Shown here: piece by piece, positions 34,055 to 46,009 of the stretch
Layout: each line of letters begins with the position of its first letter
Numbering within the stretch: position 1 is the first letter of the stretch
NCBI RefSeq assembly: GCF_030272615.1
Contig: NC_081411.1
Location: 216,270,154 to 216,334,153, forward strand
Length of the DNA stretch: 64,000 nucleotides
Direction of reading: 5' to 3'
Source of the DNA: Cryptomeria japonica
Taxonomy: Eukaryota > Streptophyta > Pinopsida > Cupressales > Cupressaceae
The notes under the pieces: model-generated
Database searches by the model: none
Told to the model about the DNA's origin: nothing
The model's input: the letters and a program-made list of their open reading frames with translations, nothing else
Program-made: the position numbers and the translations under genes

Positions 34055-34640
34055 CAACATCACAAGATTTACAAAAATTTCTTGCAAAAGAAATCAACAC
34101 CTCTGCATAGATGCATTACTTTGACAACTCCTTTACTAGAGAAATGAGCATCATCAGAGTAAGCCAACCTATGCAATCTATTAAATTCATTGTTCTTATC
34201 TCCATCTTGAAATTCTTTCCACAAAATAGATAGGGGAATACATCCTCTTCCTTCTGGATTACATTGGTCCCTCTCCTTCAATCACCCTCACAAAGAAAGA
34301 TGAAAGAGGCTTATAGAAACTACCTAATTTTATCTCAAATATCTGGTTTGCAACCTTTGGCCAAAAAATAGGGGCCACAATTTCATTATCAATTTGATAC
34401 CCAATCTCTGTGGATCCCATCGTCTGAAAAATTGGATAGAAAAAATCCTGAAAGATCTCTCCATCGTGCTGATAGTCTCCCCCTAGGATCACATCTAAGA
34501 TTAACTCCATGGAATTCAACGTGTGATCATATCCTATCAGAAAATATCCTCTTGCACTGTTCCTCTCTAGACTCAGGGAGACATTGGCAACCAACAAGCA
34601 GATAAGGCCATCATATTTCACACTTACCAACTGCTCCTAC
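34055..34640 (-). pseudogene. Unrecognised protein-coding fragment
   Basis: Two minus-strand frames join with a one-base shift near 34265 to give about 190 codons. The first reads VSVKYDGLICLLVANVSLSL ... GYDHTLNSMELILDVILGG ... EIGYQIDNEIVAPIFWPKVA. The second reads CIPLSILWKEFQDGDKNNEF ... VVKVMHLCRGVDFFCKKFL. The composition is that of a real globular protein, and no low-complexity sequence is seen. The shift and the lack of a start or end mark it as a remnant or a single exon. A GT (GGTAAGTG) near 34622 could be a donor. No domain is recognised. Confidence 0.5.
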
Positions 34641-35069
34641 CACATCCCCTGCAGGTCCTTTTTTTTAATTCACAATTATTTATTGAATCAGAATATCTTA
34701 TTTTGAAAGAATAATTAAATACATTTAATTTCTTTTAGCAAATCACAACAATGCAACAAATATTTTTCTATTAAGACATAACTAGCGACTGCACCTTGGT
34801 GTGCAATGGGTATGCCGAAAAGGGTTGGAAGCTTAATTTGGATAAATTTTGATATATGTTTTACATAAATTTGTGTAGTATTCGAGGTCAATTCGTAGAC
34901 CATTGAGCAATTTTTATTTTTATTTTTACAACAAAGGTCTCAATGGAGAAGTGATAGATTCAAATCAACTATGCATCCACTTATAGGAATCCAAATATGG
35001 TTGAATGAAAACTTTTGAATCATATTCAGATAATAAGTTTCTATTACCAATAAGATCATGCTATGTTTG
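34641..35069. other. AT-rich spacer, nothing recognised
   Basis: There is no open frame of note, and the sequence is AT-rich with no repeat that I can pair. Confidence 0.5.
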
Positions 35070-35525
35070 TTTTGGGAGAGAGGGAGAGATAGGGATATAT
35101 AGAGGGATAAATAGATGAAGGGGAGTGAAAGAAGTAAGGAAATAAAGATCTGTGATGGAGATGGAGGAGAGGGATAAATAGAGATGAAAAAAGATAAATA
35201 TATAGAGAGGGAGATAATGAGAGGGAGAGAGAAATATATAGATAGAGATAGGAAGTGACACACACAGAGGTAGAGAAAGAGAGATATATAAAGGTCTAGG
35301 AAGAGGGAGACGGAGGAAGATGGATTGATCTAGAGAAAGGGAATGATATAGAGAGAGGGAGATAAGGAGAGATAGAGATGGATAGAGAGAGATGGAGATA
35401 TAGGTACAAAGATATGGATAGAAAGAGGTGGAGAGAGGAGCAAGTAGATAGAGAAATAGAGGGATATAGATATGGAGCATGAGAGATGGAGAATAAGAAA
35501 AATAGAGATAGAAATAGATATAAAA
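35070..35525. repeat. Purine-rich tract (GAGATA/GGGAGA)
   Basis: The plus strand is nearly all purine with T at regular spacing (GATAGAGA, GGGAGAGA). Minus-strand open frames rich in Ser, Leu and Ile are by-products of this composition. Confidence 0.85.
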
Positions 35526-38150
35526 AAATATAAAATAAGGATCATATAATAATATTATAATGCATATTTAGAGATATTAGAATGGAACTTCCTGAATATT
35601 TAATGCCACTGATTTGATTTTCTTTCCCTACAATCTAAGGGTAATGTCTTTCTAGCAACACAATGCGCATTTGAATATTAAAAAACCTTGGGACCCTCAT
35701 ATCGCCCGCAATAAAGGATCTTGATGATGGTGAATGGTGAGAACCTATTATTCATGACATATATGCTCCATATATAAGAGTATTAGTCTTAAATAATATA
35801 TAGAACCATATGAGTGAAAAATGAGATAATATATGGTAAAATTAGAGAATGTAGATAAAAAATATAAATGATATATGTAAAATGGAAGTGAGAAAGTATG
35901 GAGTTAAGTAAGAATGTGGGAAGTATGTATGTTGAAACTGCATATGAATGTAAAAACAAAAGACAAAAAAATGTTAAATAAAATACATTATTATAAATTA
36001 AAAGTGAAAATTAAGATTATATAAACATACAAGGTATGGAAGGACGTGAATCCACAAACAATTAATAACAATTTAAAAGATAAAAGTGTAAAAACAATAT
36101 TAACTATGTGAGCATGTTATGAATTTTTTTATATATATTCCAAAAAAGCATGGAGGAAGCAAAGTATTAAAACAATACATATAATTTATAATTACGGCAA
36201 TAGACGTAAGTCTACAATCACATATGCACCTCATTCACCGTTACATAAAAACAAAAAACCAATTTAAAAATAAAAATTAGTTTAAAATCAATAGATACTA
36301 AAAGTATTTTGGGATAAAGATAATGATTAGATAACAATTCTATTTTAATATGTAGACAATTATGATTATTATTATTTATAATGATTAGATTGTCAAACAA
36401 TTCTATTTTAACAATAAATTATTATTATTATTTATTTTTATTAGGGATAAACATTCACTATTTGTAAATCAGTTTTATTTTTATTTCTATTTCTATAATG
36501 AGATTAGCATTGAACATAGTAAAATCAATTTTATTTTTATTATAGATAAATATCAAATATTTGTAAATCATTTTAATTTTAATTTTTATTCTTATAATGA
36601 GATAAATAAATATATAAGAAATATCTTTTAAATTTTTATTTTCTATTTTTATAACGGATAAACATTAAGTATTTGTAAACCACTTTTTTATTTATTTTTC
36701 TTTCTATAACGAGATTAAAAAATAAATAAGTAAAAATTCTTATTATTTAAATCATTTTTATTTTTAATTTTTAATTTTAATAATCATAATGTAATTTATA
36801 ATTAAATTTATTTTAATTTTTTTTAAAAACATATATTAATGTTTACACAATATAATTTTCTCCTTATACTCTCTATCATCCTGATGCTTGGATCATAGAG
36901 TGTGATCAGAATGCAAAAATTCTTACACAATCGAATTATTTTATTTCTGATATATTTATCTTTAAAGTTCCGCTTTAAGTCTAAAAAAAACAGCTTTTTA
37001 TTATTGTTGAAACCAACTATAAATAAATATGGAAGATAAGCTTTGCTTCAAGTGATTGGAATAAAAGATGCTATGCATCAATATAGCATCCAAGACCACA
37101 ATATACAATCTGGGCTTAGAATTGTATCAATTTCATTTAACCTTAACTTGTTGGCTATTTTTATTTCAAATTCTTATGACCATGTTTTACAATATTCACC
37201 ATCTCTTCCTCATGGCTATTTTTGGTAAATTCACATAATTTTTTTTTGGTTCTTTTCTGAAATATTATCCCAGTTCTCGCTTGATTATCAATGATTCTCC
37301 ATTTTGGAATTTTTATAAAGCTGCAGCAATCTTTTCATTTATTTTTCAAAAGATAAAGCAATAAATATTTTAATAAAATAGTGAATTTGTACTTAATGTA
37401 TTAGGAATCCTCTTCACAGAAGTTGGTTGGAAGATTGATATTTCATTCAAGTAAGGAAAATGAACCAGCTCATGAGCATTGCAAATTCTTAGTAGTCACA
37501 AAATAAAGTTGATATGTGTTAATTCCAAATTCAAAAAGTGATTTGACAACTTGGAACTTAATTTCTTGGTTTAAACTTTGGCTACAAGAATTAAAGTTCC
37601 ATCTATCATAAGGAAGGGGAAGCTACTGTTAATGGCAATTAAATTATACGCGTCTGATCTGGAGTATAATTTATGCATTGGGAAGAGCACAACTCACTGG
37701 CAAATCTGATTTAATCGTAAAGCAGATACTACGTACTTCAAAAAGGATTTCCTTGAGATTCTGAGTAAGTTGTCCGACAGCATTGTTTCTTGGAGAAAAT
37801 CGTACACCATTCGTCAATCTGTTCAAACAATGGACGAGAAAAATGAAAAGGTACAGCATTAATATCATGAACAGTACACTGGACGAGAAAAATGAACGGT
37901 TCAAATAATTTCAATCGTCTTGCCGATTTGAAGAGCAATTTTCGAGCAAAACAGGTCCGTCCATTTCAAATATGAGACGCCGAAGAATATTACAATTTCA
38001 ACACAACCATCATAAACAAAATATCTGCACAAAAGCATCTAGAATACACCACGGAAAACCTCGATAATGCCACTCATCGACTAGAATAGAACTATTCATA
38101 ACACACTCAATTCAATATATATCAAGGGCTCCTCTTTAAGGGTCTGCCAT
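35526..38150. other. AT-rich region without genes
   Basis: The stretch from 35526 to about 36850 is very AT-rich, with three to four diverged copies of a phrase like TAGGGATAAACATT...ATTTGTAAATCA (36440, 36540, 36655). From 37000 the composition is more balanced. At 37831-37890 the phrase GGACGAGAAAAATGAA occurs twice. No coding region is supported. Confidence 0.5.
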
Positions 38151-38159
38151 TGGAATAAC

Positions 38160-38535
38160 TGGTAAAAAACTCTGCCATTGCATCAGGTTTCTGAAGAGGT
38201 TGAATTTCCTGTTGCTCGATTCGCAGGATCTCCGTAAGCCTTAGGCGCTACTTTTGCATCAATATCTCTTTTCCAATAGTTGTTGTTCCATCATGATAAG
38301 GTGTTCTGTATCATTGATTTTTGTTATCTTCTGCCACTTTAATCTTTCAGCTTGATTGACAGAGTCCGTTTATAGCAACAGAATGAGCGATCCTTGAAAG
38401 CGTATCGTTCTCAATAATGGAATTTCAAGCGCTGGTAGTTCCAAATCTTCTTCTCTAGCTTCTCCCTGAATCTACTTATTCCGTACATTGATGATGTACT
38501 GTCGGCTAACACTAACGAGGTACATCTCATTTGTT
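38160..38535 (+). pseudogene. Duplicated promoter and first exon of the kinase gene
   Basis: The block aligns with 39700-40025. Shared phrases are TTCGCAGGATC, GACTGACCGA/GATTGACAGAG, TTATAGCAACARAATGAGCG and TTTCAAGYGCTGGTAGT. Its ATG at 38383 is followed after three codons by TGA, and the exon ends at 38519 before GTACAT, as in the intact copy. It is therefore a dead tandem copy of the 5' end. Confidence 0.75.
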
Positions 38536-39278
38536 TCGTTCTTCTGTTGGATATGTAATCTCAGCTACCCTTCAAATCCTCTGTATGCACATTAATATTG
38601 GCAGCTGCTTTTGTCAATTCCAAATCTTTCGTATCCTCCAGGCAAATCTCTCAACAGTAAAGACAAGGCACTCAAGCAGATCTTGCTCAAGGTTTTGAAA
38701 GGTTGTCATCTTAATTGCTCCAACCTGTATATTGTACCATCCACAGATTTTACTTGGATTATAGATGGTTTGTAATACATTTTTTAATGCCCGTTCCCTG
38801 TCCACCACAAAAACTAGTTTTCTATATATTGCACGACTTTGTCTTTTACCAAGCACTCTCTCTGAAAGAATCCAGCCCCTCAGAGCTGTTAAAGAATGCA
38901 AGTCTGAATGACATGGTATTTAGCATATGAGCTTCAACTCAGTAAGTCGATGTAATGTTTATTTTGATTAATGTAAACTTTGACTTTGTTTTCTTTTTGC
39001 TGCTCTCCTCCTTTTTGCTGCTCTCCTTCATTCGAGAGCCAATGGAGTCCAGCTTAGTCTACGTAGTCAGAGTTTGAAAAGATTTGAAGGTCGAGAAATT
39101 GACATTGTGTTCCCAAAATAAAGATTTTATCACCTTTTAGTTTAAAAAGCTGCTGACTTGAGAAGTTAATCATTGCGCAGTTCAGAAGACAAATGAGATC
39201 AAGGTTTTAAGGGGAATGCGACCTCGTTTTAAGATTTACCAGTCCAAACCAAGCCGCGCTTTTAGGAGCAGTCCAACA
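38536..39278. other. Spacer between the duplicated 5' ends
   Basis: A 95-codon minus-strand frame (38901-38614) and a 71-codon plus-strand frame overlap each other, and neither matches a known family. No further support for a gene. Confidence 0.4.
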
Positions 39279-39642
39279 ACAAGATTCTTCTCCTACCTTC
39301 CTTGCCCATTTTTTCACTACCAGCCTCCTCCTCTTTGCTAGATAGTCTTTTCATGTGCATTTTTAAAACCAACAAAACCTTTATTCTTGATCCCAAAAAA
39401 ACTTGGTTTTAAAAACCCTTTTAACTTCTTACAGTAATGAGCAACTCTATAAGAAGTTAAAAGGGGGTTGAAGACCAAGTTTTTTTGAGATCAAGAATAA
39501 AAGTTTTGTTGGTTTTAAGAATGGATATGAAAAGACTATGTTTTTATTGTCAGAGCAATTTTGGAGAAATAGGGAAGAGGAGTAGGCGGGTAGTGAGAAA
39601 ATGGGTAAGAAAGGCAATGGAAGAGTGTAGGAGAAGAATATT
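39279..39642. repeat. Long imperfect hairpin
   Basis: The left arm 39279-39431 and the right arm 39450-39642 are inverted copies around an 18-base loop (CAGTAATGAGCAACTCTA). Paired phrases include TTCTTGATCCCAAAAAAACT with AGTTTTTTTGAGATCAAGAA, and AAAACCAACAAAACCTTTAT with ATAAAAGTTTTGTTGGTTTT. The right arm has about 40 extra bases near 39545-39580. It lies about 220 bp upstream of the kinase pseudogene ATG. A foldback element or a young inverted duplication is likely, and a small-RNA precursor is possible. Confidence 0.85.
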
Positions 39643-39863
39643 GATGTAGGGGAAGAGAGAGAAGAGGTGCGCTATATCTTTGATCATTGAAAGCTACTTT
39701 TGTCACTCAAAATTCGCAGGATCATTGTAAGCTACTTTTGTATTACGATCTCTTTTCTGTAAGCTGTTGATCATAATGAGGTGTGCTATATCTTTGATTT
39801 ATTTCTATTCGCTGCCCCTTTAACTTTTCAGCCTGACTGACCGAACCCACTTATAGCAACAAA

Positions 39864-42669
39864 ATGAGCGATTTTTCAACGAGTATCGTTCCCAATAACA
39901 AAATTTCAAGTGCTGGTAGTCGCAAATCTTCTTCTACCACTGGCCTTTCTAGGTTTTCCCTGAATCTGCTTATACGTTACATTGAGAATGTTTTGTCTGC
40001 TATCACCAACCAGGTACATCACATATGCTTTATTATTCTGCAATTACATTCTCCTGTTCAGTTTGTAACGGATTTTAAATTTATACGGCTCCCTACAGGG
40101 TTTGGAGTGCACAAAAATGGGCGGTGGAACACAGCTAAGGGGTTTCGTGCAGCCTGTTACCTCAGATTTTTCTAAGTTGTTTGAAGGCATTTCAGAGGGG
40201 GCAAAAATGTTTTCGGATCAGGTAATTAGGATCTTGATGTATTTTGTTTGTTCAGAATCAAGAATTTTAGATGGTAAAATTCCTATCGTGTTTTCATGGT
40301 GGGTTTTTTTGGGTTGCAGTGGGGCTTTTGGCGATAGCTAATGTTTTAGAACGATTCGACAACATTTCTGCAAATGACAGAAATTGCATCGACCTTCTCA
40401 AAGATATGGTTAAGCTAGGTAAATATCTGAAGCTAATGAAAGATCTCAATGTTAAATTCCACAAAGAGGTTTTGGACGATATGCGTGAAGCTGTTCAATT
40501 GATACTTTCTGGTGCGATTTTATGTCGTTCCTCTATCACATCGAATAAATTATCCAACTAAGTCATCAACAAGGTATTTGTTTCCATGCATTCGCTGATA
40601 AATTTATCTGCCCAAAAGATACAGAGCATTGTTCTGTTGTGTTGACTTCCTAAAATGCCAAGATAATAGTAATGAGGTCAATGGGTATAAACAACTGAAA
40701 ATTCCAATATGTATCTCTTTCCAGCTGGGTAAATTTCTTAGAAAAAGAATTCAAACTATGCTTGGATCGCGGTCAAAATTTTCCCTTCGTCTAGAATTAC
40801 AAATGATTGTGAAAGGAGATGCAATTATCTCAAATTGAATTCAAATTCGACAAATTGCACAAGGCAACAAAAGGGTTTAGTCAAATAATAGGAGAAGGAA
40901 CTTTTGGGTCTATATACAGCGTAAGTTCTCTTTGAATTCAAACTAAACTGTCAATTGTGTCTTTGAAAATAAATATGATAAAAGTGATTACTTATATAAG
41001 TATTTTTAAAATGAAGGGAATTCTGTTTGGCAAAAGACAAGTAGCAGTTAAGGACTCCACCAAGGATCTCTAAGACCATATTTTGTTTTGTTTTTTAGAG
41101 GGAAACCTGTTTGATGGAAGATGAGTGGCAGTGAAGGTCACAGCAATTAATAGCCTAATAGGGGTGATTGCGAAATCGACTGGATGAACGAGCTAAAAAA
41201 GCTACAACATCGAAACATCGTAGAGCTCATGGGATATTGCTTTGACAATATAATGTTAGTCTATGATTATAAGCGATGAGACCTGGACAGAATTATTCTT
41301 GGTAAGTACCCAGTGCATTTCTTTCACTGCTCTATTTTTATGTGATTGTACTTTTTATCTCGATTATTTAGATAATTTTGACCGTCATATGCAGAAGAAG
41401 ATGAGATGATTATTGACTGGCCAACCAGACACAAGATTATATTGGACATGATAAGGGGACTATGTTCACAAGGTTGCAGATGTCTATATGGTGCACAGAG
41501 ACATCAAACCCTCCAACATTCTCTTTTGGATGAGAATTCGAATGTCAAGCTTTTTGATTTTGGAATCTCTCAAATACTGCAGTCGAGTAATGCTCAATAT
41601 GCCAACAAGGATATAAGTATTGAAACGTCTTTTGCTGGAACACTGTAAGATCGCCTATCATCTAGAACTTAATAACAATGAAAAAGGTTATTGCATGTGG
41701 TCGGGAAATTCTTGGGGAAAAGTAGACTTTTTATTTTGAGCAACTGATCAATGTATGTTACTTCTTGTTTGGCCCTGCAAAGGTTACATAGATCCCGACT
41801 ACGAGAAAACTTCTCGTTTGACTTTGAAGTAAGACATTTACAGCTTTGGAATGCTGCTGTTAAATGTTGTATCTGGCAAACGACATATTGTTGTAGAGCC
41901 CGATATCTTCTTTCTCATCAAAGAAGTAAGAATTATACTTGTAATCACTAGTACCGTAGTTTATAGGGTGTCTTGCAAACTAATATAATGATTAGATTTA
42001 CGGTTTCGTGTGCCAATGTAGGCATGGAGGTTACATGAAGAAGATCGCCTTACTAGCGATGCTGTCATCAGAAGAGGAGATTCCAAAACCCAGACTAGAT
42101 CAATCATTTTACGAATACTACTCTAAAGATCAGATTTCTCCTTGCATATCACCTGCAAAATCTTGTGTTGCTAAATCCTCTGTTGCTGATGAGTACCATT
42201 CCTCAGAGCAAGAGATTCCCATCTCTACCTCACCAGTTTTTGGTGACAATTTCTTAGAAGAGGAGTTTTTCAGTTCCATCATAACACTTGAGCTCTCTAG
42301 TGCTGATTGTAATTTGTCACAAGAGGAGAATTGGATACCTACCTTTTCTCCCATACTCTCTAGTGCTGATTATAATTTTTCACAGGAAGAGAATTGGATG
42401 CCTACCCCACAAATTAAATCTTTTGTTGCTGATGACCACTACTGAGAAGCGGAGATTCCCACTCCCACCTCACTGCTTGAATCCTCAGAAGAGGAGATTC
42501 TCATTGCCTCCCCACAAGTTAAATCCTCTGTTGCTTATGACAATTCCCTAGTTCAGAAAATTGAAGAATCAGATAGGAAATGGTCAGGTGCATCTCTTAA
42601 AACATTAAGAATACTGTGTGTATTTTCACTTGTAAGCTTCATTTCTCTTTTTAGAAAAGATGAGCTGTA
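39864..42669 (+). pseudogene. Receptor-like kinase-type gene with many exons, broken
   Basis: Exon-like pieces with splice signals lie at 39864-40013 (MSDFSTSIVPNNKISSAG), 40099-40221 (phase 0), 40320-40573 (helical, ANDRNCIDLLKDMVKLGKYL), 40725-40920, about 41014-41070, 41100-41301, 41395-41644, 41783-41925 and 42022-42669. Kinase marks are IGEGTFGSIYS (glycine loop), VAVK, HRNIVELMGY, LVYDY, HRDIKPSN (in a shifted frame near 41500), LFDFGIS and DIYSFGMLL. Two diverged copies of the VAVK exon are present. The tail repeats SSADYNFSQEENW-type units and ends with a hydrophobic stretch and KDEL. Stops (40559, 41070, 42443) and shifts disable it. The N-terminal helical part could be HeLo-like, as in plant MLKL proteins, but this is a weak inference. 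Confidence 0.72.
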
Positions 42670-42821
42670 AATTTATATTAATGATTGAAATCTATAATAT
42701 TTAAATAAATATTATAAATATAATCATAATTATTATTTTTAGTTATATCTATTTTTTAATGTTTTTAACAAAATCTTGTAATATTCACTTTTTGGACACT
42801 GCATTATTTTTTAATACACTT
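42670..42821. other. AT-rich 3' flank of the kinase gene
   Basis: The sequence AATATTTAAATAAATATTATAA and its surroundings recur at 51990-52070, showing that the 3' flank was duplicated together with gene pieces. Confidence 0.6.
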
Positions 42822-43019
42822 AAACATCAATTGTCAACTTACTTGAATGAACATCCATCTAAATTAAATGGTATGATTTCAAATCTCTTCTAATCACCCT
42901 AGTGGCGACATCTCAATGCCAAACATCAATTGTCAACTTATTTGAATGAACATCCATTTAAATTAAATGGTATGATTTCAAATCTCTTCTAATCACCCTA
43001 GTGGCGACATCTCAATGCC
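42822..43019. repeat. Two-copy tandem repeat, 99 bp
   Basis: Copies at 42822-42920 and 42921-43019 both begin AAACATCAATTGTCAACTTA and end GACATCTCAATGCC, with only a few differences. Only one copy is present in the homologous flank near 52140-52205. Confidence 0.92.
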
Positions 43020-43724
43020 ACAATATATACACACACTTACACTCGAAAGTTATAATCTTTCATAATTTGAGCCATCCCTAGATGCCAAAACTAAGCTTTG
43101 AGGGTTCAAATGCGATGACCCTTCCTACTTATCCTCTTCTGGGAAGTCATTTGGGCTTCTTAGTTTGCACTCGGAGTGAGTTCATTCTCTCTTTATAAGA
43201 TCTTTGATTTCTCCTTAAACCTTGACTACTTATTAAGTGAATTTGTTAATTTATTCCCATTACTATAAAAGGATATACATGCCCATCACATGTCCATTCT
43301 ATACACATCATTACCAATCATTAGAGTACAAACAGACACATGCATAGGGGTCATATCATTGATCACACACATAGGGTGTTATCTCAATCATACATCACAT
43401 ATACACAAGGGACTAGCTCATACACATCCTAGATATACAAGATGATTAACTCCAACACACACCACATACACTAAGATCTGCTTTCACATGCATAACAAAG
43501 ATAATACTGATTGGCTCATATCAATGCATCACAAAGATAATAATGACTAGCTCACACAAGCATTACAAAGATAATATTGATGGGCTTGTACAAGCAGTAC
43601 AAAGATAACAATAATTGGCTCATATGAGCATCTCAGTACAAAGATAACAATAATTGGCTCATATGAGCATCTCAAAACCTGTTTGTATAACATATGCACT
43701 CCCTAGGTTGATCCACATTGACCA
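43020..43724 (-). repeat. Dispersed repeat with short tandem subunits, copy 1
   Basis: This segment recurs at 52200-52920 in the same orientation and at about 63040-63560 in the opposite orientation. Its 3' half has imperfect units of about 35 bp built on CACAAAGATAATAATGACTAGCTCA (43440-43680), two of which (43595-43675) are nearly identical. It could be an LTR or internal part of the adjacent copia remnant. No ends were fixed. Confidence 0.65.
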
Positions 43725-45176
43725 CTAGTCCTTACTAAACACTAGACCTACTCTAACATTTAGTTGGCCTCCCCTCAATAAAAGATCATCTCCAAACCTA
43801 GCATAACATTCTACAATTTTCAAGGCATACTCTACTAGTACCAATTCACCTTCACATGGTTCCTCTTGGTGCATATTTTCCTTCTCTAATTTTGAAAAAT
43901 AATCTATATCTCTTTTGAACAAGCTACCCAATATTCATGAGGTTAGTTTTAAGTGAAAATAAGAATTAAATTTAGAAATTAAAATTTTCTCATCCTTTTT
44001 GGTTAGTATGTTAATGTTTCTTTTTCCCATAATTGACACTTTGTTGTGCCTAATGTGGAATCTAAGTTTACACTCTCATCCAAACTAGAAAAAAATTATA
44101 ATTTTAATACCATGTGATTGCTATAACTTGAATCTAAAAACCATACATTGTTTTGATTTTATTGTAAAATGTTACGAGATAAGAACATGTTTTGATTTTC
44201 TTTGTTAAAGTTGGTAGTTTGTTGCCTAGAATCATATTGTTTATTTCTATATTCATTTGAGCAATGACCTATGACTTATTGCGACAGTGACAATGAACTA
44301 GAGAATTACCATAACTTTCACCTTGAGGTGAATCTTGAGATGATATTTGATTGTTGCCTCTTCCATTAAGTTTACACTAGATTTTGATGGGTTGGTTATT
44401 ACACCTCTATCTGAATTTCTTCCACTCTCTCTAAAATTTGAATGTTCAAACTTGCTTAACCTATTCTCACAATAAATAAGGGATGCATGTAGCTCATCAA
44501 CTAAGAATTGTCAGAGATTCTTTGTTTCTTGTACAACCACCATAACATACTCACACATTATAGGAAAACTTATTAAAATATTTTCAACTACTCTCGTGTC
44601 TTGAATAGTCTCACAATGGGACCTGATTTGATTTACCAATCCAACAATTTGAGTAAAAATATGTTTATTAATTTTGATTCTTTCATGTAGATGGTTTAAA
44701 AATCTTTTATTAGCGTTGGCAATAAAGTTATTTTCACCTGAACCATTCCTTGGTATGCAATTTGAAGAATATACCAGACTTGTTTTGATTTCGTTGTTGC
44801 TACAACCCTTGGGAAGATTCTCTTATACATTTCTTGAAATGTGTAGAAGACAACCTTTGAATCCTTCTTCCTATTAGCCTTGAGATTTAATCCAATTTTC
44901 CTTGAGACAAAGCCGTGTATGTTGGTACATCTAAAAATTTTCTTAACCATTTTCCACAAGATCCCATATATATTGAGAAGAAAATAATGCCTTCATTATG
45001 ATTTCCTAGTAATCATAGTTCTTTCCATTGAACTAAGAAATTTATTGATTTGTACTACTTTTTTTGGTTAAGATGTTGTTGTTGGCTATGAAGACTTGTA
45101 TTGAGCAATAACTCAACTCCTTGAAAAACTTAGCTTGATAATTTGTGAGCTAAAAATATCAACTTGATAACCTTAA
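43725..45176 (-). pseudogene. Copia gag and protease remnant
   Basis: Read on the minus strand from the PBS, the region gives ALFSSQYIWDLVENG, LKANRKKDSKVVFYTFQEMY, RIFPRVVATTKSKQVWYILQ, IRSHCE and LPIMCEY (typical gag phrases). Then comes the protease-like NVWFLDSSYSNHM near 44130, whose usual form is DSGCSNHM. Several stops and shifts are present, and the nucleocapsid knuckle is not seen. The segment ends at 43725 with a 68-codon frame (MGSLFKRDIDYF). No integrase or RT follows, so the element is truncated. Confidence 0.75.
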
Positions 45177-45188
45177 GCTCTAATACCA
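45177..45188 (-). other. Primer binding site of the copia remnant
   Basis: The minus strand reads TGGTATTAGAGC directly after CA at the LTR edge (45189). It differs by one base from the common plant PBS. Confidence 0.75.
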
Positions 45189-45880
45189 TGTAAATATAAG
45201 TGGCATAAGAAAAGATAAACTAGTAATAAAGAGCATAAAAATTACAAAGATAAAATAATGATAAGTGAAAAGATTCTTATATGTATTTTAAAGCACACAA
45301 AGTTCAACAATATAAAGTAGAGTTGTTCCCTTATTTTGTTGACTATTATCCTACTATTGCTACAACAATAAAAACTTCTACTCTTATTTTTCATAAACTC
45401 CTCACAAGAAAAGTATTGCTTTGTTCAATGTATATGACAACTAAGAGAGGCTAAAACAAAAATATTAAATTCATTTAAAACAATATCATGCGAAGAACTA
45501 GAAAAGAAGATTATGCATTGAATTTGATTTAAAATTTTGTCCTATAGCAATGAAAGTGGAGAGAAACTATCATGGGTTTGAGTTGGAGTAGTGAATGCTC
45601 ACACAAATGGATGAGTGGACAAGACATGGTGATGGAAGGAGAAGGAAGAAGTCTATGGAGGAGTGAATATTGATAGTTGAGATTAATTTCTTATAGAAAT
45701 CGGTTAAGATATCCAATCATATGTTTTATTCTTCTACTTATAGTTAATTTTGTATGATGGAAAACAAGTGGTAGGAAATATGTTGAGCAAATCAATTAAA
45801 TAAGAATTAAAAGAGTTTGGCACGAAGGTGCAGACTCTAGAAAAACTACAACTAGTATATTTATATGTGATTATAGGGTT
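45189..45880 (-). repeat. Probable 5' LTR of the copia remnant
   Basis: Starting TGTAAATATAAGTGG on the plus strand, this stretch lies where the 5' LTR should be. Its far end was not found, because kinase-like sequence begins near 45895. No open frame is supported. Confidence 0.45.
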
Positions 45881-45894
45881 TGCCTCAAATTTGT

Positions 45895-46003
45895 AGATAA
45901 TTTTTACTATCAGATGCAAAACATGATGAGATGATAATTGCATGACCAATAGGCCACAATATTATATTAGACATAATAAGGGGACTTGCCTATCTTCGTG
46001 AAG
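45895..46003 (+). pseudogene. Kinase exon fragment
   Basis: It aligns with 41368-41470 of the kinase pseudogene, including GATAATTTT, ATGATGAGATGATAATTG and ACATAATAAGGGGACTTGCC. It reads on to YLREG, the position before the catalytic loop. Only this exon is present. Confidence 0.75.
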
Positions 46004-46009
46004 GTAAAA

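Noticed and set aside
37671-38901. Minus-strand frames of 77 and 95 codons as genes
   Set aside because: No start context, no splice partners and no recognisable domain. The second one overlaps an equally plausible plus-strand frame.
43440-43680. Repeats with regular spacing, like a CRISPR array
   Set aside because: The units are imperfect and lack distinct spacers. The context is a plant retroelement region.
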